DNA of 9,470 nucleotides, from NCBI GenBank assembly GCA_046160865.1, contig JBJXHG010000141.1:1-9470 (forward strand), written 5' to 3'. The stretch is from JBJXHG01 sp046160865 (GTDB lineage: Bacteria > Planctomycetota > UBA1135 > GCA-002686595). Position numbers and translations under genes: made by a program. Positions 1 through 6,838 of this stretch are shown here, one piece after another (the stretch's first letter is position 1; every line of letters begins with the position of its first letter). Under the pieces are notes generated by a model. It was not told the DNA's origin, did not search any database, and worked only from the letters and a program-made list of their open reading frames with translations.

Positions 1-1007
1 TCGGGCTCGCCGCAGCGAGCCCGAGCGGCGACGAGACGGATTGGGCGAGCTACGGCTCGTTCTTCGGCGCGCTCGGCTTGCGCCGCGACGAGGTCGCCGT
101 GCTGCAGGAAGGCGCGACACGCTTTCCAGAGTCCGACGCGCTGCGCCACGCGTTGAACAACGCGTTGTGGGCGGGCGGCCGGCCCGACTTGATCCCGATC
201 AAGGCCGAGTGGCTGCGCGATCGCAACCCGAGGTCGGGCGCGTGCGCGTGGCATGCGGGCTACGCGCACTTGCTCGCCGCGGAGGACGCGCGGCGCCGCG
301 AGCGGCCCGACGAAGCGATCGCGGCGTACGAGCGGGGCGAGGAGCGCTTCCGCGCCGCGATCGAACGCGTTCCGCAGTTCGCCGAGAGCACGCAGCACTA
401 CCTCGCGATGTCGGCGCTCGGACGCGGTTTCGCGCACATCCTCGCGGGACGTCGCGGCGACGCAGCGCGTTGCTTGGCCGAAGCGATCGCGATTCGTCCC
501 GCCATCGCCGGCGTACGCGACGGGCTCGATCGCGAGGCGATCGACCTGCTCGACTATTCGCTCGAGTGGCGGCGCGGTGCGGAGAGCGACGTCGATCGGC
601 TCGCGCTGCTCGCGGCACTCGAGAAGGCGGACCCGGGCAATGCAGCGTGGGCGCGCGCGATCGCCGACAGCGAGCTGCGCGAGGCGCTGCGCGCCGAAGG
701 CCGCGACGACCGCGCGTTCACGAAGCGCTACCTCGCGCGCTCGATCGAGATCGCCGAGCGCGGCGTCGCGACCGATTCGTCGGACGACAGCAAGCGCACG
801 CTCGCGCAGTCGCTCGCGATCGCGGCCGACATCGCGTTCGACGAGCAGGACGTCACCGAGGCGCGGCGCCGGCTCGCCGAGGCCGCGCCGCTCGTCGGCG
901 AAACGGCGCCGGCGAGCGACGCGCCGGACTCGGAGTGGCGCGCACTCGCCGCGGCGCTGCGCGAGAAGCTCGGTGCCGCGCGGCCACGCTTCAGGCCGGG
1001 GCGCTAG
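1..1007 (+). CDS. TPR-like helical-repeat protein, 3' part only
   Basis: The reading frame is open from the left window edge (first full codon at 3) to a TAG stop at 1005-1007, giving 334 visible residues; the N-terminus lies outside. The protein is alanine-, arginine- and glutamate-rich with repeated amphipathic helices. Segments such as DEAIAAYERGEERFRAAIERV and GDAARCLAEAIAIRP have the spacing and small/large residue pattern of tetratricopeptide repeats. No signal peptide, membrane segment or enzymatic motif is visible in this part. TPR-like proteins are usually protein-interaction scaffolds, and such repeats also occur at the C-terminus of large kinases or secretion proteins, so the missing part decides its role. 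It converges on phoU, with an inverted-repeat element between them. I do not recognise a specific family; the coding call itself is solid because the frame is long and shows protein-like composition. Confidence 0.75.
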   Translation, partial: GLAAASPSGDETDWASYGSFFGALGLRRDEVAVLQEGATRFPESDALRHALNNALWAGGRPDLIPIKAEWLRDRNPRSGACAWHAGYAHLLAAEDARRRERPDEAIAAYERGEERFRAAIERVPQFAESTQHYLAMSALGRGFAHILAGRRGDAARCLAEAIAIRPAIAGVRDGLDREAIDLLDYSLEWRRGAESDVDRLALLAALEKADPGNAAWARAIADSELREALRAEGRDDRAFTKRYLARSIEIAERGVATDSSDDSKRTLAQSLAIAADIAFDEQDVTEARRRLAEAAPLVGETAPASDAPDSEWRALAAALREKLGAARPRFRPGR

Positions 1008-1012
1008 CCCAT

Positions 1013-1044
1013 TAGCGCGTAGCGCGGTCTGCCGCGCGCAGCGC
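1013..1044 (+). repeat. Left terminal inverted repeat
   Basis: It matches the reverse complement of 1289-1320 at 30 of 32 positions; the differences are at the 8th base (T versus C) and the 27th (C versus G). Internally it forms a short hairpin: GCGCGG at 1022-1027, loop TCTG, CCGCGC at 1032-1037. Confidence 0.8.
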
Positions 1045-1135
1045 ATTGACCGGCGGAGACCCGTGTCAGCTGCCTACGCTCGACTGGTCCGCCGCAGCTC
1101 GCCTTGGCGTTTCGACTGCCTTGGCGCGGATGCGA
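1043..1135 (+). repeat. Left inner arm of the palindrome
   Basis: It pairs with 1168-1260. Perfect blocks include the 13 bases at 1123-1135 against 1168-1180, CTCGACTGG near 1079-1087 against CCAGTCGAG near 1216-1224, and ACCGGCGG at 1049-1056 against CCGCCGGT at 1247-1254. Between these blocks pairing is interrupted, giving a long imperfect stem. Confidence 0.7.
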
Positions 1136-1167
1136 GAGCGAGTCCTGCCGACTCGATGTCAACGCCG

Positions 1168-1260
1168 TCGCATCCGCGCCGAGGCGCTTGCACGCCAACA
1201 GCAACCTGCACAGGTCCAGTCGAGTGCAAGCAGATGCAACGGGTCCCCGCCGGTTAAAGC
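1168..1260 (-). repeat. Right inner arm of the palindrome
   Basis: Reverse-complement partner of 1043-1135, of the same 93-nt length. Between its outer end (1260) and the right terminal repeat (1289) lies a 28-nt segment with no counterpart on the left side; this segment contains the 1261-1284 hairpin. Confidence 0.7.
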
Positions 1261-1286
1261 GTGTGACGCGAGGACGCGTCACACGC
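1254..1286 (-). terminator. Possible terminator of the phoU operon
   Basis: A perfect 12-bp stem (1259-1270 with 1275-1286, loop AGGA) lies about 30 nt downstream of the phoU stop codon. Read on the minus strand it is followed by TTTAACC, a short, weak U-tract. The stem is strong, but the tail is poorer than that of a classical intrinsic terminator. It sits inside the palindromic element, so it may act as terminator by accident of insertion. No comparable U-tract is seen for the plus-strand TPR gene. Confidence 0.4.
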
Positions 1287-1288
1287 GG

Positions 1289-1320
1289 GCGCTCCGCGCG
1301 GCAGACCGCGCTGCGCGCTA
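1289..1320 (-). repeat. Right terminal inverted repeat
   Basis: Partner of 1013-1044. It also carries an internal hairpin: GCGCGG at 1296-1301, loop CAGA, CCGCGC at 1306-1311. Its outermost three bases (1318-1320) are the TAG stop codon of phoU on the minus strand. Confidence 0.8.
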
Positions 1321-2043
1321 CTCGGTGCGCGCCGGACGCGCACCTCCGGGCTCCGACGCGCGCTCTTGCTTCTTCTGCTCGCTGAACTCGACCATGTGGT
1401 GCCGCACGATGCGGCCGTTCACGACGAAGATCACGTCCTCGGCGATGTTCGTCGCGTGGTCCGCGAGGCGTTCCAGATTGCGCAGCGCCGCGACGAGGTG
1501 CATCACGTCGCCGATGCGGTCGGGATGCTCGCGCATGAACTGGATCGCTTCTCCGATCAGCTCGCGGTAGAGCCGATCGGCCTCGGCGTCCGCTTGCCAC
1601 ACGCGCAGCGCGAGCTGCGCGTCGAGCTTGACCAGCGCGTCGAGTCCGTCGCGCACCATCTTCTTCGCTTGCGCCGCGAGCCGCGACACGTCCGGCCGGA
1701 AGGGGAGCGGCGGCACCTCGGCCAGCACCTCGGCGCGCTCGGCGATGTTGACCGCCAGGTCGGCCATGCGCTCGAGGTCGGAGTTGATCTTCATCACGCC
1801 GGTGATGAAGCGCAAATCGCGCGCAACCGGCTGGCGCAGCGCCAGGATGTCGAGGCAGACCTCCTCGACCTCGTTCTCCAGGTTGTCGACGATCGAGTCG
1901 CCCTCGATCACCTCGCGTGCGAGCCGGGCATTGCGATCGAGCAAGGCGGAGAGCGAGCGATCCACGGCGCGTTCGACGAGGCCGCCGATGTGCAGGATCT
2001 TCTTCGTGAGATCGTTCAGGTCTTCGCGGATCTGCTTGGACAT
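1318..2043 (-). CDS. phoU: PhoU, phosphate signalling regulator
   Basis: PhoU is a cytoplasmic all-helical protein that links phosphate supply, classically via the Pst transporter, to inhibition of the PhoR histidine kinase. The 241-residue product has the family's usual length and its two repeated metal-binding helix signatures, DLERMADLAVNIAE (about residues 88-101) and NLERLADHATNIAEDV (about 190-205). The start MSKQIREDLNDL and the following ILHIGGLVERAVDRSL are typical for the family. The ATG has only a weak ribosome-binding site, and the gene begins 33 nt after phoR, indicating co-transcription. The last ~20 residues (EQKKQERASEPGG onward) are a charged, probably disordered tail. Its TAG stop overlaps the end of the adjacent inverted-repeat element. 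Identification is firm; the partner transporter is not in this window. Confidence 0.95.
   Translation of the reverse strand: MSKQIREDLNDLTKKILHIGGLVERAVDRSLSALLDRNARLAREVIEGDSIVDNLENEVEEVCLDILALRQPVARDLRFITGVMKINSDLERMADLAVNIAERAEVLAEVPPLPFRPDVSRLAAQAKKMVRDGLDALVKLDAQLALRVWQADAEADRLYRELIGEAIQFMREHPDRIGDVMHLVAALRNLERLADHATNIAEDVIFVVNGRIVRHHMVEFSEQKKQERASEPGGARPARTE
1324..1344 (-). repeat. Hairpin within the 3' end of phoU
   Basis: Perfect 8-bp dyad, GGTGCGCG at 1324-1331 and CGCGCACC at 1337-1344, with a 5-nt loop, inside the last codons of phoU. It precedes the palindromic element in the transcript and could help protect the mRNA 3' end. It could also be chance in such GC-rich DNA. Confidence 0.4.
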
Positions 2044-2076
2044 GGCTCTGGCTTTCGGTGTCGAGCGGGAAGCTCT

Positions 2077-3924
2077 TCAGCGCTCGGCTTCGAATGAGAG
2101 CATCGAATCGCCGTGGATGCGAGAGCGGCCCGGCGCCGCCGGCTCGCCGGCGCGCGTCAAGCGCACGATGAACAGCGAGCCGACGCCTTCCTCGCTCCGC
2201 ACCTCGACCGCGCCACCGTGCGCTTTGACGACGTGCTTCACGATCGCGAGGCCGAGCCCGGTGCCGCCCATCTCGCGGCTGCGCGAGCGATCGACGCGGT
2301 AGAAGCGCTCGAACACGCGCGGCAGCGACGCGGCCGGGATGCCGACGCCCGTGTCCTCGATCTCGACCGCGACGTCGCGCTCGCCTTCGACGATGCGTGC
2401 GAGGACGCGGCCGCCGGACGGCGTGTACTTGATCGCATTCTCGAGCAGGTTCGTGAACACCTGCTCGAGGCGCTGGTGATTGCCGAGCACGAGGATCGGC
2501 CGCAGCGGCAGCGGCGGGAGCTCGAGCGTGACGCGCTTCTGCGATGCTGCGCCTCCGAGCGCCGCGGCGGCGGCACGCAGCGGCGCGTCGACGCGCGTCG
2601 GCTCGAGCAGCATGCGGTCGCCTTCGGCCTCGATCGAAGACAGGTCCAAGAGATCCGAAACGATCGCCTGCAAGCGCGCGGCGTTGCGGCTCGCGATGTC
2701 GAGGAAGCGCTTGCGGGTCTCTTCGTCGTCGGGATGCGCGAGCGTCTCCAGCGCGCCCATCACGGCCGCGAGCGGCGTGCGCAGCTCGTGGCTGACGTTC
2801 GCGACGAAATCGATGCGCACCTGCTCGAGCCGGCGGATCTGCGTGACGTCGGAGAGCAGCGCGACGGCGCCGAGAAAGGCGTCGACGTCCTCGATCGGCG
2901 GCGTGCCGACGGGCGCGATCGAGAGCGCGAGCGTGCGCCCGTCGCCGCGCGGTGACGCGACGTCGCCGTGCCACACCGCGTGATCGGACAGCGCCTCGCG
3001 CAGCGCGATCTCGAGGTCGGGGAAACGTAGCCGCTCCCACAGCGCCGAGCCCGGTTGCAGCGGCTCGGTGAGGCCGAGCATCTCCGCCGCGGCTTGGTTC
3101 ATCAGCAGCACGCGCTCCTCGTGATCGACCGCGACGACGCCCTCGGCCATGCTCGAGAGGATCGCTTCGATCTCGCTGCGCGCGCGCACGACCGACTCCA
3201 TGCGCTCGTGCAGCTCGCGCGCCATCCCGCGCAGCGCCGACGACACGCGCCGGATCTCGTCCGGACCTTCCGCGGCCCAAGCGACGCCGTCCTCGTCGCG
3301 GATCATGCGCGCCGCTTCGTCCTCGAGCAGCTCCAGCGGGCGAGCGAGCCGGCGCGCGAGGATCGCCGACACGACCAGGCTGAGCGCGAGCGCGAGCACG
3401 CCGCCGACGACGAGGTTCAGGCGCAGCTCGCCGATTGCGAGCTCCGCTTGCGGCAGTTCGGCGGCGACGCGCACGAAGCCGAGCGTGCGCCCGTCCTCAT
3501 CGATGCGCCGCGCGAGGTAGTGCGTCGAGCGGGCCGTCGTCGCGCTGCGCCGCTCGTGCCGGCCGAGCCCGCTCGCGCGCGCGTCGACGATCTCGGGCCG
3601 GTCGGAGTGATTCGCGAGCGGCGGCGTGCTCGCGCTGTCGGCCACGACCGTTCCGTCGTCCGCGACCACGGTGACTCGCAGCCCCGTCGTGCGACCGAGC
3701 GACTCGATCTCCGTCTGGAACGTCGCCGCGTCGCCGCGCGCCGTCAGCGTCGCCACCGCCGGTCGCGCGAGCAACTCGGCCGCGGTCGAGAGGCGCGCCT
3801 CGAGCTCGGCGACGTAGAAGCGGCGGATGCGGATCTCACCGTAGATGCCGGCCGCGAGGAGCAGAGTCGTGATGAGCGCGGCGACGGTCGCGAAGATCCG
3901 CCCGGAGAGCGTGTTCCAGCGCAC
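2077..3924 (-). CDS. phoR: PhoR-type membrane sensor histidine kinase
   Basis: This kinase autophosphorylates on histidine and passes the phosphate to the PhoB-type regulator encoded just upstream. From the chosen GTG start (615 residues) it shows: a membrane segment at ~9-28; an extracytoplasmic domain at ~30-168; a second membrane segment at ~169-190; HAMP at ~190-240; PAS at ~250-365; HisKA with FVANVSHELRTPLAA (His379); and a HATPase domain with N-box NLLENAIKYTPSGG (~492-505), G1 DTGVGIP, F-box FERFYRVD and G2 GGTGLGLAIVKHVV. An upstream ATG at 3999 would overlap phoB by 71 nt and add a polar tail before the first membrane segment. The GTG lies 4 nt after the phoB stop and is preceded by GAGGAG, so I prefer it. 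phoU follows after 33 nt. The PhoR name rests on architecture and neighbours. Confidence 0.93.
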   Translation of the reverse strand: MRWNTLSGRIFATVAALITTLLLAAGIYGEIRIRRFYVAELEARLSTAAELLARPAVATLTARGDAATFQTEIESLGRTTGLRVTVVADDGTVVADSASTPPLANHSDRPEIVDARASGLGRHERRSATTARSTHYLARRIDEDGRTLGFVRVAAELPQAELAIGELRLNLVVGGVLALALSLVVSAILARRLARPLELLEDEAARMIRDEDGVAWAAEGPDEIRRVSSALRGMARELHERMESVVRARSEIEAILSSMAEGVVAVDHEERVLLMNQAAAEMLGLTEPLQPGSALWERLRFPDLEIALREALSDHAVWHGDVASPRGDGRTLALSIAPVGTPPIEDVDAFLGAVALLSDVTQIRRLEQVRIDFVANVSHELRTPLAAVMGALETLAHPDDEETRKRFLDIASRNAARLQAIVSDLLDLSSIEAEGDRMLLEPTRVDAPLRAAAAALGGAASQKRVTLELPPLPLRPILVLGNHQRLEQVFTNLLENAIKYTPSGGRVLARIVEGERDVAVEIEDTGVGIPAASLPRVFERFYRVDRSRSREMGGTGLGLAIVKHVVKAHGGAVEVRSEEGVGSLFIVRLTRAGEPAAPGRSRIHGDSMLSFEAER

Positions 3925-3928
3925 GAGT

Positions 3929-4636
3929 TCAGTCTTGCTCCTCGGGAGACTCGCGGAACTTATAGCCGAGGCCACGGATGGTGAGGATGTGCGCGCCATA
4001 CGCGCCGAGCTTCTTGCGCAGCGTCGCGACGTGCACGTCGACGTTGCGGTCGATCACGAACGCGTCCTGGCCGAGCACGGCGTTCAAGAGCTCGTTGCGC
4101 GTGAACGCGCGGCCGCGGTGCTGCACGAGGTGTCGTAGGAGCTTGAACTCCGTGACGGTCAGCGTGACCGGCTCCTCGCCGAGGCGCACCTCGTGCTTGA
4201 CGGAATCGATCACGAGCTCGCCGAAGCGCGTGACCTTGTGCGATTCGACGGGGCTCTTGAGCTCGCCCGCGCGCAAGCGCGTCGCGATGCGGGCGACGAG
4301 CTCGCGCACGCCGAACGGCTTGCGCACGTAATCGTCGGCACCCTGCGCGAGGCCGATCACCGCGTCCGATTCCTCGCCCTTCGCCGTCAGCATCACGATC
4401 GGGATGTGCGTCGTGCGAGGATCGGCGCGCAGCCGCCGGCACACCTCGAGGCCGTCGATGCCGGGGAGCATCAGGTCGAGCACCACGAGATCGGGCAGGC
4501 GCTTGCGCGCCTCCGCGAGCCCGGTCTCGCCGTCGCCGGCCGTGACGACCTCGTAGTGCTCGCGCGTGAGGTGGTGGCGGACCAGTTCGACCAGGTCCGG
4601 CTCGTCGTCCACGACCAGGATGCGGGAGCGTTTCAT
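3929..4636 (-). CDS. phoB: PhoB-type OmpR-family response regulator
   Basis: A 235-residue two-domain transcription factor. The receiver domain (~4-118) has the acidic pair D10/D11, the phospho-acceptor D54 in VVLDLMLPG, T84 and K106 in YVRKPFG. The C-terminal winged-helix DNA-binding domain (~135-230) carries LTVTEFKLLRHLV and the recognition-helix region RNVDVHVATLRKKLG, ending in the family's ILTIRGLGYKF. In PhoB proteins, phosphorylation of the aspartate promotes dimer binding to pho boxes; no pho box is evident here. It starts 25 nt after the acyltransferase gene and ends 4 nt before phoR, so the two-component genes are probably translated from one message. No strong ribosome-binding site precedes the ATG. 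The OmpR/PhoB class is certain; that it governs phosphate genes is inferred from phoR and phoU. Confidence 0.95.
   Translation of the reverse strand: MKRSRILVVDDEPDLVELVRHHLTREHYEVVTAGDGETGLAEARKRLPDLVVLDLMLPGIDGLEVCRRLRADPRTTHIPIVMLTAKGEESDAVIGLAQGADDYVRKPFGVRELVARIATRLRAGELKSPVESHKVTRFGELVIDSVKHEVRLGEEPVTLTVTEFKLLRHLVQHRGRAFTRNELLNAVLGQDAFVIDRNVDVHVATLRKKLGAYGAHILTIRGLGYKFRESPEEQD
3938..3943 (-). promoter_or_regulatory. Ribosome binding site for phoR
   Basis: GAGGAG on the minus strand, within the last codons of phoB, 13 nt before the proposed GTG start of phoR. The spacing is long, but this is the best Shine-Dalgarno match near the junction, and it supports the GTG at 3924 over the ATG at 3999. 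Confidence 0.45.
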
Positions 4637-4661
4637 GGTCGCTGGTAGTAGAGCCTAGGCA

Positions 4662-5663
4662 TCAGGCACGGGCCAATCCTTGATCAGGTCTTTGTAAAGA
4701 GGTCCGCCACCGTCGCTGGTGCCAAGCCCACTGCTCCGGGTCCTCGCGGATCCAGCGCTCGAACGTCGCGTTGAGCCTCCGGCACACGTCGAGCAGCGCG
4801 TCGCGGCGCGCGAGCGACCGATCGCTGGCGACCGGCTCCTCGAACATCAGGCGGTAGCGCGCGCCGCGCCGCACGCAGCGCGCCGGAACGAGCACCGCGC
4901 GCGATGCGCGCGCGAGCGCCGCGGGCGCGGTCATCGTCCACGCGGGGATGCCGAAGAACGGCACGCTCTCGCCGTCGATGCGACGCGCCTCGAGATCGGC
5001 GAGCAGGCCGACCACCTCGCCGCGCGCGAGCACGCGCAGGATCTCGCGCGGATGCGCGTCCTGCGCGACCGTCGGCACGCCGTACGCGTGGCGCATGTCG
5101 GTGAGCCAGGCCGACGTGCTGTCGTGGCGCCGCTGGAAACCGACCACCGCGCCGCGCACGCCGCGCCGCGCGAGGCGCGCGGCGAGCAGCTCCCAGTTGC
5201 CGAGGTGCGCCGTCACGACCAGCGCGCCATGGCCCGCGGCGAGCGCGCGCTCGAGGACGGCGATCGAGTCGTCGAGCTCGACGTGGCGCTCGATCCACGC
5301 TCCGTTCGCCGAGCCGGCGGGGCCGCTCGCGGCAAGGCGGATCCAGTCCGCGAAGATGCGCGCGGAATGCACGCGGACGCCGCGTGCGATGCGTGCGCGC
5401 TCGAGCGCCGTCGTCGTGGGGCCGAGCGCGCGCGCGAGGTTCTCCTGCGTCGTGCGCTCGAAGCGCGTGAAGCGCGACAGCGGCGAGACGACGGCGAGTG
5501 CGCCGAAGACGGCGCGCGGCGGCACGATCCCGGCGCCGCGGGTCAACAGGCGCAGCGCGCGCGCGCGCAAGCGGCGGCGCAGCTTCTCCGGTCGCGACGC
5601 GGCGGTCGCCGCGTCCGCCGGATCGACGCGCGTCGAGTGCGGTTCGGGCTCGGTTCCAGTCAT
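4662..5663 (-). CDS. LpxL/HtrB-type lipid A acyltransferase
   Basis: A 333-residue member of the lysophospholipid acyltransferase family that adds secondary acyl chains to lipid A at the cytoplasmic face of the inner membrane. The catalytic HX4E motif is HLGNWE (H153, E158), preceded by GALVVTA. The substrate-loop region GESVPFFGIPAWT (~231-243) and the C-terminal QWAWHQRRW (~311-319) are family hallmarks. The canonical DQ before the VPFFG segment reads LADLEAR here, a small departure. The N-terminus is polar with only a weakly hydrophobic stretch at ~45-63, so membrane attachment is probably peripheral or by one weak segment. The ATG overlaps the stop of the upstream kinase gene as ATGA, with GGAG 5 nt before it, indicating translational coupling. 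phoB follows after 25 nt. Which acyl position or donor it uses cannot be told. Confidence 0.9.
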   Translation of the reverse strand: MTGTEPEPHSTRVDPADAATAASRPEKLRRRLRARALRLLTRGAGIVPPRAVFGALAVVSPLSRFTRFERTTQENLARALGPTTTALERARIARGVRVHSARIFADWIRLAASGPAGSANGAWIERHVELDDSIAVLERALAAGHGALVVTAHLGNWELLAARLARRGVRGAVVGFQRRHDSTSAWLTDMRHAYGVPTVAQDAHPREILRVLARGEVVGLLADLEARRIDGESVPFFGIPAWTMTAPAALARASRAVLVPARCVRRGARYRLMFEEPVASDRSLARRDALLDVCRRLNATFERWIREDPEQWAWHQRRWRTSLQRPDQGLARA

Positions 5664-6832
5664 CGGGGCTCCAGCCCGCGAACGCCGGCGGCGAACACGC
5701 GTCCGTGCTCGTCGCGGAACCAGAGCGCGCGCTCGGGCTCGCGCAGTGCGATGCCGCGATCGTGCAGCGCGTCGAAGAACGCCGCGAACGCGGGGTCCGT
5801 GTCGAACTGCACCGCTCGCACGGACGACGGCAACGCGAGCATGGCCCACGCGCGCGGCCCGCGGTGCCAGGCGAGCGGGCGAGCGACGTCGAGGTGATGA
5901 TCGGCGAGCTGTACGGCAGCGAGCCAGCTCGCGCGGACGGCGGCGGCTGTGCCGTGGAGCGGAAGCGCCAGCAGCTCGTCGCCGCTTCCCAGGCGCATCG
6001 ACGTCGCGGAACCCGTTGGCGCAGTGAGCGCGAGCGCGACACAACGCTCGACATCGTCGTCGGCGAGCGCGCGGCTCGCGATGCCCTCGAATGCGGGCGT
6101 GCGCACCGCGCGGCACGAGCTCGACGAGCGTGTCCAACGCAAGCGTGCGCGCTCGACGTGCTCGCGGCGCAGGCGGCGGGCGGCGCGCTCGATGTCGCGC
6201 ACGACGGTGTCGTGCGGCTCCAGCACGCCGCGCAGCGCGATGGGCAGTGCACGTGCATACGCCGCGAAGAAGCGTGCTCGGAAGCGTGCGCTCACGGTCT
6301 CGCGCACGCCCGCGGCGACGTGGATCAGGTCGTGCAGCCGCTCGCGCGCGTCGAGCTGCGCTCGGATGCGCGCGCGCCGCACGTCCACGAGCCAGGTGCG
6401 TCCTCCCGCTCCGACGAGCACGTTTCCCGGGTGCAGATCGGGGTGGTCGAGACCGATCGCGTGCGCCTCCGCGAGCAGTCGGCCGAGGCTTTGCGCGACC
6501 GTGGCGGACGCGGCCGGCCACGGGGCCTCGCCGCGCAGGATGCGATCGAGCGCGTGCGCGTCCTCGATCCACTCCGTGACGAGCTCCCACGTGCCGCCGT
6601 GGCGCACCTCGATCGCGCGTGGGACAGCCAAGCCGCGTGCGAAGAGCTGCTCGAGCACACGGAACTCGGCGCGCGCGCGCAGACCGTCGAACCAGCCGCC
6701 GATGCGCGGCGCGTGATAGCGCTTGACGGCGTGCGCGCGCCCGTCGGGTGCCGCTTCGCGCTCGACCGTGCGCTTCGCGTTCGTCTTCAGGACGATGCGT
6801 GTGCGTGTACGGGGTGCGGGATCGTGCGACAC
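5660..6832 (-). CDS. LPS-kinase-like protein with degenerate second kinase half
   Basis: A 390-residue protein whose N-terminal half resembles the Kdo/WaaP/InaA-type LPS kinases, eukaryotic-like kinases that phosphorylate inner-core sugars at the inner membrane. Visible motifs are AVKRYH (Lys37), a helix Glu (E56), the catalytic loop HPDLHPGNVLV (Asp132, Asn137) and the metal-binding LVDVRR (Asp150). After a basic, serine-rich linker (~220-240), residues ~280-388 repeat the kinase layout without its catalytic residues. The next gene is an LpxL-type acyltransferase overlapping by 4 nt, which supports a lipid A or core role; the actual substrate is unknown. An in-frame ATG at 7015 would add 61 residues read through the hairpin cluster and is unlikely. 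I chose the GTG at 6832, which lies 6 nt after a TACAAT element. The fold class is likely, the substrate only inferred. Confidence 0.8.
   Translation of the reverse strand: MSHDPAPRTRTRIVLKTNAKRTVEREAAPDGRAHAVKRYHAPRIGGWFDGLRARAEFRVLEQLFARGLAVPRAIEVRHGGTWELVTEWIEDAHALDRILRGEAPWPAASATVAQSLGRLLAEAHAIGLDHPDLHPGNVLVGAGGRTWLVDVRRARIRAQLDARERLHDLIHVAAGVRETVSARFRARFFAAYARALPIALRGVLEPHDTVVRDIERAARRLRREHVERARLRWTRSSSSCRAVRTPAFEGIASRALADDDVERCVALALTAPTGSATSMRLGSGDELLALPLHGTAAAVRASWLAAVQLADHHLDVARPLAWHRGPRAWAMLALPSSVRAVQFDTDPAFAAFFDALHDRGIALREPERALWFRDEHGRVFAAGVRGLEPR
5669..5672 (-). promoter_or_regulatory. Ribosome binding site for the acyltransferase
   Basis: GGAG on the minus strand, 5 nt before the ATG at 5663, lying inside the last codons of the kinase gene. 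Together with the ATGA stop/start overlap it fixes the acyltransferase start. Confidence 0.6.
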
Positions 6833-6838
6833 GAGCGG

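Larger units (their letters stand above)
1013..1320. mobile_element. MITE-like TA-flanked inverted-repeat element
   Basis: This non-coding block fills nearly the whole gap between two convergent genes. Its outer arms 1013-1044 and 1289-1320 are inverted repeats matching at 30 of 32 positions. Inner arms 1043-1135 and 1168-1260 are equal in length and pair imperfectly, at roughly three quarters identity with two single-base gaps. The centre carries a 6-bp apical stem (1139-1144 with 1150-1155). TA lies at both extreme ends, consistent with a TA target duplication as in IS630/Tc1-mariner-type elements, although TA is self-complementary and so extends any inverted repeat. No transposase is encoded. 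Known analogues in form are non-autonomous palindromic elements such as Correia/NEMIS elements; I recognise no named family. Removing it restores a compact convergent gene pair. A non-mobile structured RNA or terminator region is the alternative. Confidence 0.6.

Noticed and set aside
1043..1260. Integron attC-like recombination site, because of the long imperfect palindrome and the GTTAAAG near its right end
   Set aside because: The left box (CATTGAC) fits the attC R'' consensus poorly, GTTAAAG misses the final pyrimidine of the R' consensus, the span is longer than typical attC sites, and no integrase or cassette array is present.
1366..2097. Plus-strand open frame opposite phoU
   Set aside because: It mirrors phoU on the other strand, has histidine/arginine/aspartate-rich shadow composition and no recognisable domain.
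1004..3280. Very long open frame antisense or out of phase across phoU and phoR
   Set aside because: It is arginine/alanine-rich low-complexity translation caused by high GC; the overlapping phoU and phoR frames carry complete family motifs.
3925..3999. Upstream ATG extension of phoR
   Set aside because: It would overlap phoB by 71 nt and add a polar segment ahead of the first membrane helix; the GTG 4 nt after the phoB stop fits better.
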